A stretch of DNA of 64,000 nt from positions 1 to 64,000 of the forward strand of contig NZ_JAKCMV010000015.1 in assembly GCF_021440515.1 (NCBI RefSeq), given 5' to 3'. Below the pieces are notes generated by a model. The model saw only the letters and a list, made by a program, of their open reading frames with translations, did not search any database and was not told the DNA's origin. Made by a program: the position numbers and the translations under genes. The DNA comes from Enterobacter asburiae. GTDB taxonomy: Bacteria > Pseudomonadota > Gammaproteobacteria > Enterobacterales > Enterobacteriaceae. The first letter of the stretch is position 1. Every line of letters starts with the position of its first letter. Shown piece by piece: positions 19,058 to 28,408 of the stretch.

Positions 19058-20560
19058 ATGGTTTCCAGTCGCCTTGAGATGCGCGGTATCAGCCTGGCCT
19101 TTTCCGGCTTTCAGGCGCTGTCGCGCGTGGACTTTACGCTAAGCGGCGGGAGCGTCCACGCGCTGACCGGGGCAAACGGCGCCGGAAAATCGACGCTGAT
19201 GGCGGTGCTGTGCGGCACGCACGCCCACTATGAGGGTGAGATCTGCATTAACAACCAGCCGGTGACGATCCGGGAACCGCGCGACGCCAGGCTGCTCGGT
19301 ATTCATCTGGTGCAGCAGGAGGTGGACGTGGCGCTTATTCCGGGCCTGAGCATCGCCGAAAACATCATGCTCGATGATCTGGCGCAGCCGGGACACCGCT
19401 ACCGCTGGGGGGCGATCCGCCAGCAGGCGCGACAGGCGCTGGCCCAGCTGGACGTATCGCTGGACGTGCGCCGTTCAATTGACGGCTGCTCGCTTGCCGA
19501 AAAGCAGCAGATCCTGCTGGCGCGCGCGCTGTCGCATCACTGCCGGTTTCTGATCCTCGACGAGCCGACCGCGCCGCTGGACGCCCACGAAAGCGAGCGC
19601 CTGTTTACGGTGGTGAAACGCCTGCAACAGCAGGGGATCGGCGTGGTGTTTATCTCCCACCGCATCCATGAATTAAAAGCCATCTGCGACACCCTAACGG
19701 TGCTGCGCGACGGCAAGCTGATTGAGTCCGGCCCGATGGCGGATCTCAGCGGCGAAGAGATTGTTGAGAAGATGCTCGGCCACGAGCTGAGCGATATCTA
19801 CCCGCCCGCGCGTCCGCCCCACAGCGACGAAACGCTGCTGCGCGTAGAAGGTTTGCACGACGACGCGCTGCTCAAGGATATCTCCCTGCACCTGCGTAAA
19901 GGAGAAATTCTCGGCATTGCCGGGCTGGCGGGCGCCGGGAAAACCGAACTCTGCAAGGCGCTGTTCGGCGCGAGCAAAAGCCGGGTGGCAGGCGGTGAGC
20001 TGAATCACCGGACGTGGAAACCGCGCGACCCGGCAGACTCGGTGCTGCGCGGGCTGGCGCTGGTGCCGGAGGAGCGGCGCAAAGAGGGCATTTTTATCAA
20101 CGAGCAGGTGAGCATGAACCTCTCGGTGAGCGCCGATAGCAGCTTCTCGCGCTGGAGCCTGTTCGGGCATCGTCAGGCGTGGCGCTGGGCGGAGGAGGTG
20201 ATTGCCAGAGTCGGCGTGCGCGCCCGCGGGCCGGGGCAGGTGTTACGTCGTCTGTCCGGCGGAAACCAGCAAAAAGTCGCTATTGGAAAATGGCTCCGCA
20301 ACGACGCCAGCGTGCTGATTTTTGACGAGCCGACCAAAGGCGTGGACGTAAAAGCGAAAACTGACCTGTTCCAGCTGATCGACGGCCTGGCGCGCGAGGG
20401 CAAAGGGGTGATTTACGCCTCCGGCGAGTTTGCCGAGCTGGTGGGACTGTGCGACCGCATCTGCGTGCTGTGGGACGGGCGGATCGTGGCGGAAATCGCC
20501 GGGGCCGAGGCCCGGGAAGAGACACTACTTTATTATTCAACCGGAGGAACGGCGTCGTGA
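19058..20560 (+). CDS. Ribose-type sugar ABC transporter, ATP-binding protein (two ATPase domains)
   Basis: Tandem-domain ATPase of the RbsA/MglA type, 500 residues. The first domain has Walker A TGANGAGKST near residue 38 and LILDEPTAPLD near 163. The second has GLAGAGKTE near 290, signature RLSGGNQQK near 390 and IFDEPTKGVD near 415. The ATG at 19058 has AAGGA nine bases upstream; a GTG at 19013 with 15 more residues is possible but less likely. It energises uptake by the next two gene products. The substrate is unknown. The stop overlaps the permease start. Confidence 0.88.
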   Translation: MVSSRLEMRGISLAFSGFQALSRVDFTLSGGSVHALTGANGAGKSTLMAVLCGTHAHYEGEICINNQPVTIREPRDARLLGIHLVQQEVDVALIPGLSIAENIMLDDLAQPGHRYRWGAIRQQARQALAQLDVSLDVRRSIDGCSLAEKQQILLARALSHHCRFLILDEPTAPLDAHESERLFTVVKRLQQQGIGVVFISHRIHELKAICDTLTVLRDGKLIESGPMADLSGEEIVEKMLGHELSDIYPPARPPHSDETLLRVEGLHDDALLKDISLHLRKGEILGIAGLAGAGKTELCKALFGASKSRVAGGELNHRTWKPRDPADSVLRGLALVPEERRKEGIFINEQVSMNLSVSADSSFSRWSLFGHRQAWRWAEEVIARVGVRARGPGQVLRRLSGGNQQKVAIGKWLRNDASVLIFDEPTKGVDVKAKTDLFQLIDGLAREGKGVIYASGEFAELVGLCDRICVLWDGRIVAEIAGAEAREETLLYYSTGGTAS

Positions 20561-21552
20561 GCAAGGCCCTTTCAGTAACCGCGGCGGCGTCTGGCCGTCA
20601 GCAGATTTTCGATTTTCTCTACAAGTGGGGCATGTTGCTGACCGTCATCGCGCTGGTGGCCGTCTTTGGCCTGGCGTCGGACAACTTCCTCGACCCGAAC
20701 AACATCATCAACATCCTGCGCTCCATCGCCATCGTGACGGTAATTGCCGTCGGCGTGTCGATTTCGCTGACCATCGGCGGGTTCGATCTCTCGGTGGGGT
20801 CAACGGCGTCGCTGGCGAACGCGCTGGTGGTGTCGCTGTTCGTCTGGCACGGCTTCGGCACGACCGAGTCGATCGTAATTACCCTGGCGCTCTGTTCGCT
20901 GGTGGGGCTGTTTAACGCCTTTCTGATCGTCATCCTGCGCATCCCGGATATGCTCGCGACCCTTGCCAGCCTGTTTGTGATCCAGGGCGTGGCGATGACC
21001 TACAGCTACGGCGGCTCGATCACCGAAAACATGGTGCTGCCGAGCGGGGACATGGCGGAAGGCACCATCCCGGCTGCGTTCAGCCTGCTGGGGCAGGTGC
21101 CGACGATTGTGATAATCATGCTGGTCGTCACGATTGTGGCGCAGCTTGGGCTGTCCCTGACCACCCACGGCCGCCGCATGTACGCCATCGGCGGGAACCC
21201 GGAGGCGGCGCGCCTCTCCGGCATTCGCACGACCCGCTACAAGGTGGCGGCCTACGTGATTGCCTCCCTGCTGGCGGGGCTGGGCGGGATTTTGCTCGCC
21301 TCGCGCATTGGCTCGTCGCAGGTGAACGCGGGCGGGGGCTATCTGATGGACGCGGTCGCGGCAGCGTGGATCGGCTTTTCGCTGGCAGGCTCCGGCAAGC
21401 CGAACGCGCTGGGGACGCTGGTCGGGGCGGTGATTCTGGGCGTGCTGTCGAACGGGCTTGTAATGCTCTCGGTGCCCTATTACGCGATGGACATTATAAA
21501 AGGGCTGGTGCTCGCCGTGGCGCTGGCGATTACCTACATACAAAAACGTTAA
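20557..21552 (+). CDS. Ribose-type sugar ABC transporter, permease
   Basis: Inner-membrane permease, 331 residues, RbsC family (BPD_transp_2), with about ten hydrophobic segments and the family stretches IGGFDLSVGS near residue 70 and YAIGGNPEAARLSGI near 210. It starts with GTG at 20557, which overlaps the ATPase stop by four bases (GTGA) and follows a GGAGGAA site. An ATG at 20449 in the same frame is deep inside the upstream gene. It forms the membrane channel with the preceding ATPase. Confidence 0.88.
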   Translation: MSKALSVTAAASGRQQIFDFLYKWGMLLTVIALVAVFGLASDNFLDPNNIINILRSIAIVTVIAVGVSISLTIGGFDLSVGSTASLANALVVSLFVWHGFGTTESIVITLALCSLVGLFNAFLIVILRIPDMLATLASLFVIQGVAMTYSYGGSITENMVLPSGDMAEGTIPAAFSLLGQVPTIVIIMLVVTIVAQLGLSLTTHGRRMYAIGGNPEAARLSGIRTTRYKVAAYVIASLLAGLGGILLASRIGSSQVNAGGGYLMDAVAAAWIGFSLAGSGKPNALGTLVGAVILGVLSNGLVMLSVPYYAMDIIKGLVLAVALAITYIQKR

Positions 21553-21582
21553 CCATTTAAAACAACACAACGGGATAGCAGA

Positions 21583-22647
21583 ATGAAAAAAATCGCACTC
21601 TCTCTGGTGGCTTTAGGGCTGCTGACCGCGCTGCCGGGTTTTGCCGCAACGCCTGCACCGGTTCCGGCGGCCATTGCCGATCATGACGGGCCGATCCGCA
21701 TCGCGGTGATCCGCAACCTCGGCTCGGACGACAACACCACGCAGTTTGTCGCCGGTGCGATCCAGGAGGGCAAAAAGCTTGGCTTTAAGGTCAGCACCTT
21801 TTTGAGCAACGGCGATGACGCCAAATTCCAGGACTTTGTGAACCAGGCGATCGGCCAGAAATACGACGGGATTATTCTCTCGCAGGGTCGCGATCCGTAC
21901 TCCACCGCGCTGGTGAAGAAGGCCGTGGACGCCGGGATCAAGGTCTCGGTATTTGATACCGCCGTGAACGGCGAGATCCCGGGCGTGACCGTGACCCAGC
22001 AGGACGACGCCTCTCTGACCAACCTCTCCTTCGGCCAGCTGGCAAAAGATTTCAACGGCAAGGCCAATATCGTCAAGCTGTGGGTGGCTGGCTTCCCGCC
22101 GATGGAGCGTCGTCAGGCGGCCTATAAAGAGCTGCAAAAACAGTATCCGGACATCAAAGAGCTGGAGTCCATCGGCGCGGTCTCGTCTGACGTGCAGGGC
22201 GATACCGCCAACAAGGTGGGCGCTATCCTGGCGAAATACCCGAAAGGCAAAATCGACGCTATCTGGGGAACCTGGGACGCCTTTAGCCAGGGCGCGTATA
22301 AGGCCCTGAAAGAGAACGGCCGCACCGAAATTAAGCTCTACAGCATCGATATCTCGAATCAGGATCTCCAGCTGATGCGTGAATCCGGCAGCCCGTGGAA
22401 GGTGAGCGTGGCGGTGGATCCGAAGCTGATTGGCGCCACCAACGTGCGTCTGATCGCTAATAAGATCGCGGGTGAAACCACCCCGGCAACCTATGACTTT
22501 GAAGCGGCGGCGATCCCGCAGGCGCTGCTGACCGCCCAGCCGGGCGCGGTGAACGTGGCAACGCTGGGCAAAATCATTCCGGGCTGGGGCCAGACCGAAG
22601 ACTTTATCGCCCCGTGGTTTGCGACGCTGGCAGCGAAAAACAAATAA
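21583..22647 (+). CDS. Sugar ABC transporter, periplasmic substrate-binding protein
   Basis: Periplasmic binding protein of the ribose/galactose type (Peripla_BP_4), 354 residues. The signal peptide MKKIALSLVALGLLTALPGF is cleaved probably after AFA-type residues before TPAPVP. Domain features include IRIAVIRNLGSDDNTTQF near residue 40, DGIILSQGRDP near 100, and DAIWGTWDAFSQGA near 225. It should determine transport specificity; the ligand cannot be named. It lies 30 bases after the permease, and a REP pair follows. Confidence 0.87.
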   Translation: MKKIALSLVALGLLTALPGFAATPAPVPAAIADHDGPIRIAVIRNLGSDDNTTQFVAGAIQEGKKLGFKVSTFLSNGDDAKFQDFVNQAIGQKYDGIILSQGRDPYSTALVKKAVDAGIKVSVFDTAVNGEIPGVTVTQQDDASLTNLSFGQLAKDFNGKANIVKLWVAGFPPMERRQAAYKELQKQYPDIKELESIGAVSSDVQGDTANKVGAILAKYPKGKIDAIWGTWDAFSQGAYKALKENGRTEIKLYSIDISNQDLQLMRESGSPWKVSVAVDPKLIGATNVRLIANKIAGETTPATYDFEAAAIPQALLTAQPGAVNVATLGKIIPGWGQTEDFIAPWFATLAAKNK

Positions 22648-22650
22648 ACC

Positions 22651-22724
22651 CTTGCCGGGTGGCGCTGCGCTTACCCGGCCTACATATTGCACCCGTAGGC
22701 CCGGTAAGCGCAGCGCCACCGGGC
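22651..22724. repeat. REP/BIME pair between binding-protein and LVIVD genes
   Basis: Two inverted CCGGTGGCGCT-family units (GCCGGGTGGCGCTGCGCTTA and its reverse counterpart) are separated by a short TACATATTGCACCCGTA linker. The location inside an operon, just after the highly expressed binding-protein gene, is typical for REP-mediated 3' end protection. Confidence 0.9.
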
Positions 22725-22738
22725 GAAAGGAATCCACT

Positions 22739-23980
22739 ATGTCAGCATTACCCACCCCCGAATACAGCCGCAATATGCGGTTAATCGGTCATAGCGATCA
22801 GGGCGGTCGCCCGGACGGCGTGCAGCTGATGGTGCATCGCGGTTTTGCCTATATCGGCCATATGGTGTCGCAGGGATTTTCCATTGTGGACGTGCGCGAC
22901 CCGAAAAACCCGAAGGCTGTGGGCTATGTTCCCGCGCCGCCCGGCACCTGGAACGTGCATTTACAGGCGCACGACGACCTGCTGCTGGTGATCAACGCCC
23001 GGGATCTGTTTGCCGATGCCCGCTTTGCCGATGAAAAGATCTATTACACCCGTCAGGTGGGCGAAACCGTCAGCGACGTGCAGGACAAAGGCTGGAGCGC
23101 CGGACTGCGGGTGTTTGATATCTCCACCCCCGACAGGCCGCGTGAAATCGGTTTTCTGTCGCTGAACGGCATCGGCATTCACCGCATCTGGTACGTCGGC
23201 GGGCGCTGGGCCTATGTCTCGGCGCTGATCGACGGCTTTACCGACTACATCTTTCTGACCATCGACCTTGCCGATCCGCGCAAGCCGGAAGTGGCGGGAC
23301 GCTGGTGGCTGCCGGGCATGAATCAGGCCGAAGGTGAACAGCCAGACTGGCCTGAAGGAAAACGCTACGCGCTGCACCACGCGATTATCGCTGGCGACAC
23401 CGCCTACGGCAGCTGGCGCGACGGCGGGCTGACGCTGCTGGACGTAAAAGACCGCACGCAGCCTAAATTGATTAGCCATCGCAACTGGAGCCCGCCGTTT
23501 GGCGGCGGGACGCACACCGCGCTGCCGCTGCCGGATCGCGACCTGCTGGTGGTGCTGGATGAAGCGGTGCTCGATAACCAGGAGGACGGCGAGAAGCTCA
23601 TCTGGCTGTTTGATATCCGCGAGCCGTCGAACCCGGTGAGTATTTCCACCTTCCCGCAGCCGGATGAAATCGACTACGTGGCGAAAGGGGCGCACTTCGG
23701 GCCGCATAACCTGCACGAGAACCGGCCGGGGAGCTTTGTCAGCTCCACGCTGATTTTCGCCACCTACCAGAACGCGGGCGTTCGCGCGTATGACATTTCG
23801 AACCCGTATCGCCCGGTGGAAACCGGCGCACTGGTGCCCGCCGCGCCGCAGAGGATGATGGACACGCGGCCGAATCGCCCGCAGGTGATCCAGTCGTGCG
23901 ACGTGTTTGTGGACGCGCAGGGGATTATTTACAGCACGGACTATAACGGCGGGCTGTCGGTGATTGAGTATTTGGGATGA
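22739..23980 (+). CDS. LVIVD repeat-containing protein
   Basis: Protein of 413 residues with repeated beta-propeller-like segments of the LVIVD type, e.g. GFSIVDVRDPKNPKAVGY near residue 40, LRVFDISTPDRPREIGFL near 123, and VRAYDISNPYRPVETGAL near 350. No signal peptide is visible (MSALPTPEYSRN), so it is probably cytoplasmic. It is rich in His, Trp and Asp. The ATG at 22739 has AAAGGA upstream; an extension to 22619 would start in the preceding gene. It is the last gene of the ABC operon. Function unknown; a role in handling the imported compound is inference from position only. Confidence 0.82.
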   Translation: MSALPTPEYSRNMRLIGHSDQGGRPDGVQLMVHRGFAYIGHMVSQGFSIVDVRDPKNPKAVGYVPAPPGTWNVHLQAHDDLLLVINARDLFADARFADEKIYYTRQVGETVSDVQDKGWSAGLRVFDISTPDRPREIGFLSLNGIGIHRIWYVGGRWAYVSALIDGFTDYIFLTIDLADPRKPEVAGRWWLPGMNQAEGEQPDWPEGKRYALHHAIIAGDTAYGSWRDGGLTLLDVKDRTQPKLISHRNWSPPFGGGTHTALPLPDRDLLVVLDEAVLDNQEDGEKLIWLFDIREPSNPVSISTFPQPDEIDYVAKGAHFGPHNLHENRPGSFVSSTLIFATYQNAGVRAYDISNPYRPVETGALVPAAPQRMMDTRPNRPQVIQSCDVFVDAQGIIYSTDYNGGLSVIEYLG

Positions 23981-23985
23981 GTTTT

Positions 23986-24060
23986 TGCCGGGTGGCGGCT
24001 CTGCCTTACCCGGCCTACATTTTGCACCCGTAGGCCCGGTAAGCGCAGCGCCACCGGGCA
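23986..24060. repeat. REP/BIME pair between convergent LVIVD gene and mtnK
   Basis: Two inverted CCGGTGGCG-family units with a TACATTTTGCACCCGTA linker, nearly identical to the pair at 22651. It separates convergent genes and may act in bidirectional termination. Confidence 0.9.
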
Positions 24061-24072
24061 AACAAACGGCAC

Positions 24073-25272
24073 TCAACTATACTGACGCACCCGTGCCACC
24101 AGCTCTTCCACGCTGTCGATACGCCCGGCAACCACAATCAGCGCCTTGCCAAGCGTAATGGCATGGCGCAGACACGCGTGTCGCATCGCCTCGTCCTGAA
24201 TGGTGTCGATATCCGCTACGTGAGACAGCCCCACGCTGCGGCGGATCAGCTCGGTACCGCAGAAGCCAATCGCATCGTGCCACACTTTTTTCAGGAATTC
24301 GGAGGCATAGCCCGGTGCGCCGAGCGCCGCGTCGCGGGTATTGTCAGTCGCCAGCGCCTGGAAGCGCTCCGCAAAGGTATTCCACAGCTCCTGAATATCG
24401 GTCAGGCGCTGTTCGCGGGCGGCGGCGGCATCGCGAATGCCCAGATGCCCCGGCAGGCCGCAGAAGTTCAGCAGCAGATTGCCGATGGCGGTGCCCACGT
24501 CAAAGCCAATCGGGCCGAAGTAGCCGAACTCCGCGTCGATGGCCTTCAGGCTGCCGTCCGCCACGAATATCGAGCCGCTGTGAATATCCCCGTGCAGCAG
24601 CGCCTCGGCCTGGGAGAAGAAGCGGTGCTTCAGAGAGGCCACGGCGATTTTTAGCTGGGCGTCATCGCGCAGGGCGGCGACGTCGTTTTCCAGCTCGGCA
24701 GGGTAGTTATTGCGCTCGTGGATGTGGTACGGATCGTTGAAGAACAGATCTTCGGTGATCTCGCACATCTCCGGGTTAATGAACTTCGCGACCTGCGCCT
24801 TTTTGTCGTGCGGATGCAGATAAAAATCGCTGGTGTGGAACAGCGCGTGCGCGAGGTATTCACCCAGCTGGCGCGCGGCCTGCGGGTAGTAATGGTTTTT
24901 GATCAGCTCGCCGCGCCAGATTTGATGGCTGGACAGATCTTCCATCACCATCACCGCCAGTTCCGGGTCGAAGTGGTGAATTTTGACGGTGTGCTGCGGG
25001 CTGTGCCGGTAATGCTCGACCAGGGTTTCTGCTTCAAGACGCGCGCGATCCAGCGTCAGCGGCCAGGACTCGCCCACGCAGCGCACGTAGGGCAGCGCCT
25101 GCTTGACGATGATGCGGCTCACGCCCGCGCTGTCGAAAATCTTGAACACCAGATTGAGGTTGCCGTCGCCCACCTCCTGCGCCTCTACCAGTGACGATGG
25201 GTTATCAAGGCCGCCGAACTGCTTTGCATACTCCACGGCGTCCTGGGCGGTAAAGGTACGGTATTGCGACAT
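24073..25272 (-). CDS. mtnK: S-methyl-5-thioribose kinase
   Basis: Phosphorylates 5-methylthioribose at O1 using ATP, the entry step of methionine salvage in enterics that first cleave methylthioadenosine. It has 399 residues with an APH/choline-kinase-like fold. The catalytic motif [13 protein letters not shown] is near residue 230, followed by [15 protein letters not shown] with the metal-binding acidic residues near 250. The start at 25272 has an AGGAA site. It is divergent from mtnA with three tandem MetJ boxes between them. Confidence 0.95.
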   Translation of the reverse strand: MSQYRTFTAQDAVEYAKQFGGLDNPSSLVEAQEVGDGNLNLVFKIFDSAGVSRIIVKQALPYVRCVGESWPLTLDRARLEAETLVEHYRHSPQHTVKIHHFDPELAVMVMEDLSSHQIWRGELIKNHYYPQAARQLGEYLAHALFHTSDFYLHPHDKKAQVAKFINPEMCEITEDLFFNDPYHIHERNNYPAELENDVAALRDDAQLKIAVASLKHRFFSQAEALLHGDIHSGSIFVADGSLKAIDAEFGYFGPIGFDVGTAIGNLLLNFCGLPGHLGIRDAAAAREQRLTDIQELWNTFAERFQALATDNTRDAALGAPGYASEFLKKVWHDAIGFCGTELIRRSVGLSHVADIDTIQDEAMRHACLRHAITLGKALIVVAGRIDSVEELVARVRQYS

Positions 25273-25300
25273 TGCCTGTTCCTCACTGATTTGCTAATAA

Positions 25301-25324
25301 AGACATGTAGACGTCTATACATCT
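25301..25324. promoter_or_regulatory. MetJ operator, three tandem Met boxes (mtnK/mtnA)
   Basis: Consecutive 8-mers AGACATGT, AGACGTCT and ATACATCT match the Met box AGACGTCT at 6, 8 and 6 positions. They lie 29 bases upstream of mtnK and 53 upstream of mtnA, so S-adenosylmethionine-bound MetJ is expected to repress both when methionine is abundant. Confidence 0.9.
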
Positions 25325-25376
25325 GAATTTCATCCTGACACAATGTGCTACAACAACGCAACAGAGAATTAACGAC

Positions 25377-26405
25377 ATGCAGACATTACAGACGACCAGC
25401 CTGCGGGTGGCGGATAATCAGCTCTTTATTCTCGATCAGCAGGCGCTTCCGCAGGAGAAACGCTGGCTGGATGCTTCCTCCGTCGAGGCGCTGGTCGGCC
25501 ATATTCACGCCCTTCGTGTGCGCGGTGCGCCGCTTATTGGCCTCTCTGCCAGCCTGCTGCTGGCGCTGCTGGCGGAAAACGGCAACAGCCGCGACGAGCT
25601 GGCCGTGGCGCTGGACACCCTGCGCGCCGCGCGTCCGACGGCGGTGAACCTGATGAACAACCTCGACCGCATGAAGCAGGCGCTGTGGCAGGAGGATTTT
25701 GTTCCGGCGCTGGCCGCTGAGGCGCTGCGCCTGATTGATGAAGATAAGCAGCTGTGCGATGCCATCGCCCGTGCGGGCAGCGCGCTGGTGAAGCCCGGCA
25801 GCCGTCTGCTAACCCACTGCAATACCGGTGGCCTGGCGACGGCGGGGGTGGGTACGGCGCTGGGCGTCATTGCCCGCGCGCATCAGGACGGGAACGTCAG
25901 CAACGTCTGGGTGGATGAAACCCGTCCGCTGTTGCAGGGCGGCAGGCTGACCGCGTGGGAGCTCGGTGAGCTTGGCGTACCCTATCAGTTGATTACCGAT
26001 TCTATGGCCGCCAGCCTGATGGCGAAAGGGCAGGTGGACGCGATCTGGGTCGGGGCTGACCGTATCGCCGCCAACGGCGATGTGGCGAATAAAATCGGCA
26101 CCTACTCGCTGGCGGTGCTGGCGAAATTCCACGGCATTCCGTTCTACGTCGCCGCGCCGCATACCACCCTCGACCCAGCCTGCCCGAACGGGGATGCGAT
26201 CCCGATCGAACAGCGCGCGGCCAGCGAAGTGACGGGCGTCGCCGGGAGCTTTGGCGCGGTGCAGTGGGCGCCGGAAGATGCGCAGGTGTATAACCCGGCG
26301 TTCGACGTTACGCCCACATCGCTGATTAGCGGGTGGGTGCTGGATACCGGGGTGGTGAGGCCGGAGGATGTCATGAAGGGCGTTTTTAGGGGAAGTGCGG
26401 CCTGA
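25377..26405 (+). CDS. mtnA: S-methyl-5-thioribose-1-phosphate isomerase
   Basis: Isomerises methylthioribose-1-phosphate to methylthioribulose-1-phosphate. It has 342 residues, eIF2B-alpha/MtnA family. The RGAPLIG motif is near residue 48, the catalytic Cys in [13 protein letters not shown] near 155, and the catalytic Asp in [18 protein letters not shown] near 235. The C-terminal S-A-A and TGA lie in an interspersed repeat. It is divergent from mtnK under shared MetJ boxes. Confidence 0.95.
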   Translation: MQTLQTTSLRVADNQLFILDQQALPQEKRWLDASSVEALVGHIHALRVRGAPLIGLSASLLLALLAENGNSRDELAVALDTLRAARPTAVNLMNNLDRMKQALWQEDFVPALAAEALRLIDEDKQLCDAIARAGSALVKPGSRLLTHCNTGGLATAGVGTALGVIARAHQDGNVSNVWVDETRPLLQGGRLTAWELGELGVPYQLITDSMAASLMAKGQVDAIWVGADRIAANGDVANKIGTYSLAVLAKFHGIPFYVAAPHTTLDPACPNGDAIPIEQRAASEVTGVAGSFGAVQWAPEDAQVYNPAFDVTPTSLISGWVLDTGVVRPEDVMKGVFRGSAA

Positions 26406-26439
26406 TGCCCTCACGCTGACCCTCTCCCACGGGAGAGGG
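26396..26439. repeat. CCTCTCCC-family repeat overlapping mtnA stop
   Basis: A single unit starting TGCGGCCTGATGCCCTCAC and ending in a CCTCTCCCACGGGAGAGG palindrome sits between convergent mtnA and mtnD. The TGA is the mtnA stop codon. Confidence 0.85.
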
Positions 26440-26447
26440 AACACACG

Positions 26448-26990
26448 CTACGCCAGGCGAGGATAACCGTCCGCAATTGCATCCCCGGTGAACTGCGCTA
26501 CCCAGCCCTCCGGGTTATCAAAAATACGAATGGCCGTGAAGTTCGGCTCTGACCCCATATCAAACCAGTGCGGCGTACCCGCCGGCACGGAAATCAGATC
26601 GTTTTTCTCGCACAGTACCTGATACACCTCGTCGCCGATATGCAGGCAGAACAGCCCCGCGCCTTCAACGAAGAAGCGCACTTCATCTTCACCGTGGGTG
26701 TGCTCGTTCAGGAACTTCGCGCGCAGCGCCTCTTTCTGCGGATTATCGGCGCGCAGGCTGATGACGTCCCAGCTCTGATAGCCTTTTTCCGCAACAAGCT
26801 TGTCGATCGCATGTTGATAGGCGTCGATCACCGCGTCTGGCGCAGGATCGCGACCTAAATCGCGGTCGGCGGCCCAGCGTTCAAAACGCACGCCTTGGGC
26901 GTTGAGCCGTTGGGCGATGTCGGCGGCGTCGGTGCCGTGCCACAGAGGCGTGCTGGCGTCTTTATCTGAATAAATTGTTAATGCGCTCAT
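26448..26990 (-). CDS. mtnD: Acireductone dioxygenase
   Basis: Cupin metalloenzyme of 180 residues. With iron it splits acireductone to 4-methylthio-2-oxobutanoate and formate; with nickel it makes methylthiopropionate, CO and formate. Metal ligands are visible in [15 protein letters not shown] near residues 95-110 and in GTPHWFD near 138. It lies downstream of mtnB and mtnC and overlaps the mtnC stop by four bases, so it should share the MetJ-controlled mtnB promoter. Confidence 0.95.
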   Translation of the reverse strand: MSALTIYSDKDASTPLWHGTDAADIAQRLNAQGVRFERWAADRDLGRDPAPDAVIDAYQHAIDKLVAEKGYQSWDVISLRADNPQKEALRAKFLNEHTHGEDEVRFFVEGAGLFCLHIGDEVYQVLCEKNDLISVPAGTPHWFDMGSEPNFTAIRIFDNPEGWVAQFTGDAIADGYPRLA

Positions 26991-27676
26991 GAAGGGATCT
27001 GCTCCGGGTTAATCTCGTCAAACTGGTGAACCTGATGGTGGTGGCTTGCACCATCATCATCACCACGAATCAGTTGCAGGGTGCGGAAACCGGCCTGCTC
27101 GGCGGCGTCCAGCTCCTGATGGATATCGGACAAGAACAGGATTTGCGACGGGGCAATGCCGGTATGCGCCGCAATGTTCTGATAAGACTGCACCTCGCGC
27201 TTGGCGCCGATGTGCGTATCAAAATAGCCGCTGAACAGATGAGTAATATCACCTTCATCGCTGTAGCCAAATAACAGTTTTTGTGCGGCGACGGAGCCTG
27301 AGGAATAAACATAGAGATCAATCCCTTGCGCTTTCCATTTCTCCAGCGAAGGCAGCACGTCCGGGTAGAGATGGCCGGTAAAATCGCCGTTGACGTAGCC
27401 GTCGTGCCAGATAATGCCCTGCAAGGCTTTTAGCGCGGTGGATTTACGATCTTCATCCATAAAGGCAAACAGCGCGTCGATCAGTTCGATGACGCTGGCG
27501 TGCGGGTTGCCGATTTCCTCACGCAGGTTATCCAGGATCGATTTAACCGGCTCGGCGTACTGCTGCGCGTTCACGAAGGTCGCCAGCCGCTCACGCGCGT
27601 AGGGGAACAACACGTCGTGGACAAAACGGATATCGCTGGTGGTCCCTTCAATGTCAGTCACAATCGCGCGAATCAT
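26987..27676 (-). CDS. mtnC: Enolase-phosphatase E1
   Basis: Bifunctional HAD-family enzyme of 229 residues that enolises and dephosphorylates 2,3-diketo-5-methylthiopentyl-1-phosphate to acireductone. The HAD motif I is [11 protein letters not shown] near residue 4, motif II YVYSSGS near 120, and motif [19 protein letters not shown] near 173. The tail is His-rich ([10 protein letters not shown]), as in Klebsiella. The start at 27676 is chosen because MIRAIVTD is the family N-terminus. It overlaps mtnB by four bases. Confidence 0.94.
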   Translation of the reverse strand: MIRAIVTDIEGTTSDIRFVHDVLFPYARERLATFVNAQQYAEPVKSILDNLREEIGNPHASVIELIDALFAFMDEDRKSTALKALQGIIWHDGYVNGDFTGHLYPDVLPSLEKWKAQGIDLYVYSSGSVAAQKLLFGYSDEGDITHLFSGYFDTHIGAKREVQSYQNIAAHTGIAPSQILFLSDIHQELDAAEQAGFRTLQLIRGDDDGASHHHQVHQFDEINPEQIPS

Positions 27677-28287
27677 ACTTTCTCCAGTTGTCGTAAACGC
27701 ATTTCGCATTCAAATAAGAATTCCAGCCCTTCCAGATGGCGGCGAGCCTCCGCAACATCGCGGCCCCAGCAGGTTAAGCCATGCCCGCGCAGAAGAAAAC
27801 CATAATTGAGCGTACGCTCCCGCGCGTAGTCCGCAATGCGCAAGGCGAGGGCGTCGATATCCTGATCGTTGTCGAAAACCGGGATCGCCACCGTATCCAG
27901 ATGCGTGGTCTGCCCGGTGAGGGATTTTTGCATCTCGAAGCCGCTGAGGTGCAGTTCAGGCGATTTAACGATGCGCGACAGCACGGTGGCGTTGACGGTA
28001 TGGACGTGCAGCACGGCGTTGGCGTCCGGGAAAAGGCGATAAATCAGCGTGTGCAGACCGGTTTCCGCCGACGGCTTACGGCCCGACGGCGCGCGGTTGG
28101 TGGCTATCTCTACCTGCAAGAAATCGTCGGTGGTCAGGCTGCCTTTGTCTTTGCCCGATTCGCTGAGCCAGCACAGGGCGCTGTCCTGGCGCACCGACAT
28201 GTTGCCGCCCGTGGCGGGTGCCCACCCTTTGGCGCCGATCCAGCGGCAGGCGTCGACCAGTTGTGTGAGTTGCAGGTTGTCTGTCAT
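27673..28287 (-). CDS. mtnB: Methylthioribulose-1-phosphate dehydratase
   Basis: Zinc-dependent class II aldolase-like dehydratase, 204 residues, converting methylthioribulose-1-phosphate to 2,3-diketo-5-methylthiopentyl-1-phosphate. Zinc ligands appear in [13 protein letters not shown] near residue 96 and in [11 protein letters not shown] near 165; the N-terminal [11 protein letters not shown] is conserved. It is the first gene of mtnBCD, divergent from mtnE; two MetJ boxes lie 39-54 bases upstream. Confidence 0.94.
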   Translation of the reverse strand: MTDNLQLTQLVDACRWIGAKGWAPATGGNMSVRQDSALCWLSESGKDKGSLTTDDFLQVEIATNRAPSGRKPSAETGLHTLIYRLFPDANAVLHVHTVNATVLSRIVKSPELHLSGFEMQKSLTGQTTHLDTVAIPVFDNDQDIDALALRIADYARERTLNYGFLLRGHGLTCWGRDVAEARRHLEGLEFLFECEMRLRQLEKV

Positions 28288-28325
28288 TTCCTTTACCCTC
28301 GCGGCCAGGAATATTGATATGGTTT

Positions 28326-28341
28326 AGACGTCTAAGCGTCT
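28326..28341. promoter_or_regulatory. MetJ operator, two tandem Met boxes (mtnB/mtnE)
   Basis: AGACGTCT (perfect) is followed directly by AAGCGTCT (6 of 8). The boxes lie between divergent mtnBCD and mtnE and should repress both when S-adenosylmethionine is high. Confidence 0.88.
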
Positions 28342-28408
28342 TGATTGCCAAAGACTAACATCGTGTTATAGTGGCAGCAACATAAGTATTACAAGCAGGC
28401 ACGACACA

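Noticed and set aside
22619-22738. Upstream extension of the LVIVD gene
   Set aside because: It would translate the end of the binding-protein gene out of frame and the whole REP pair.
27046-27234. Frame with a run of five histidines near 27046, looking like a tag
   Set aside because: It is the antisense and shifted reading of the natural His-rich tail of mtnC, not an engineered sequence.
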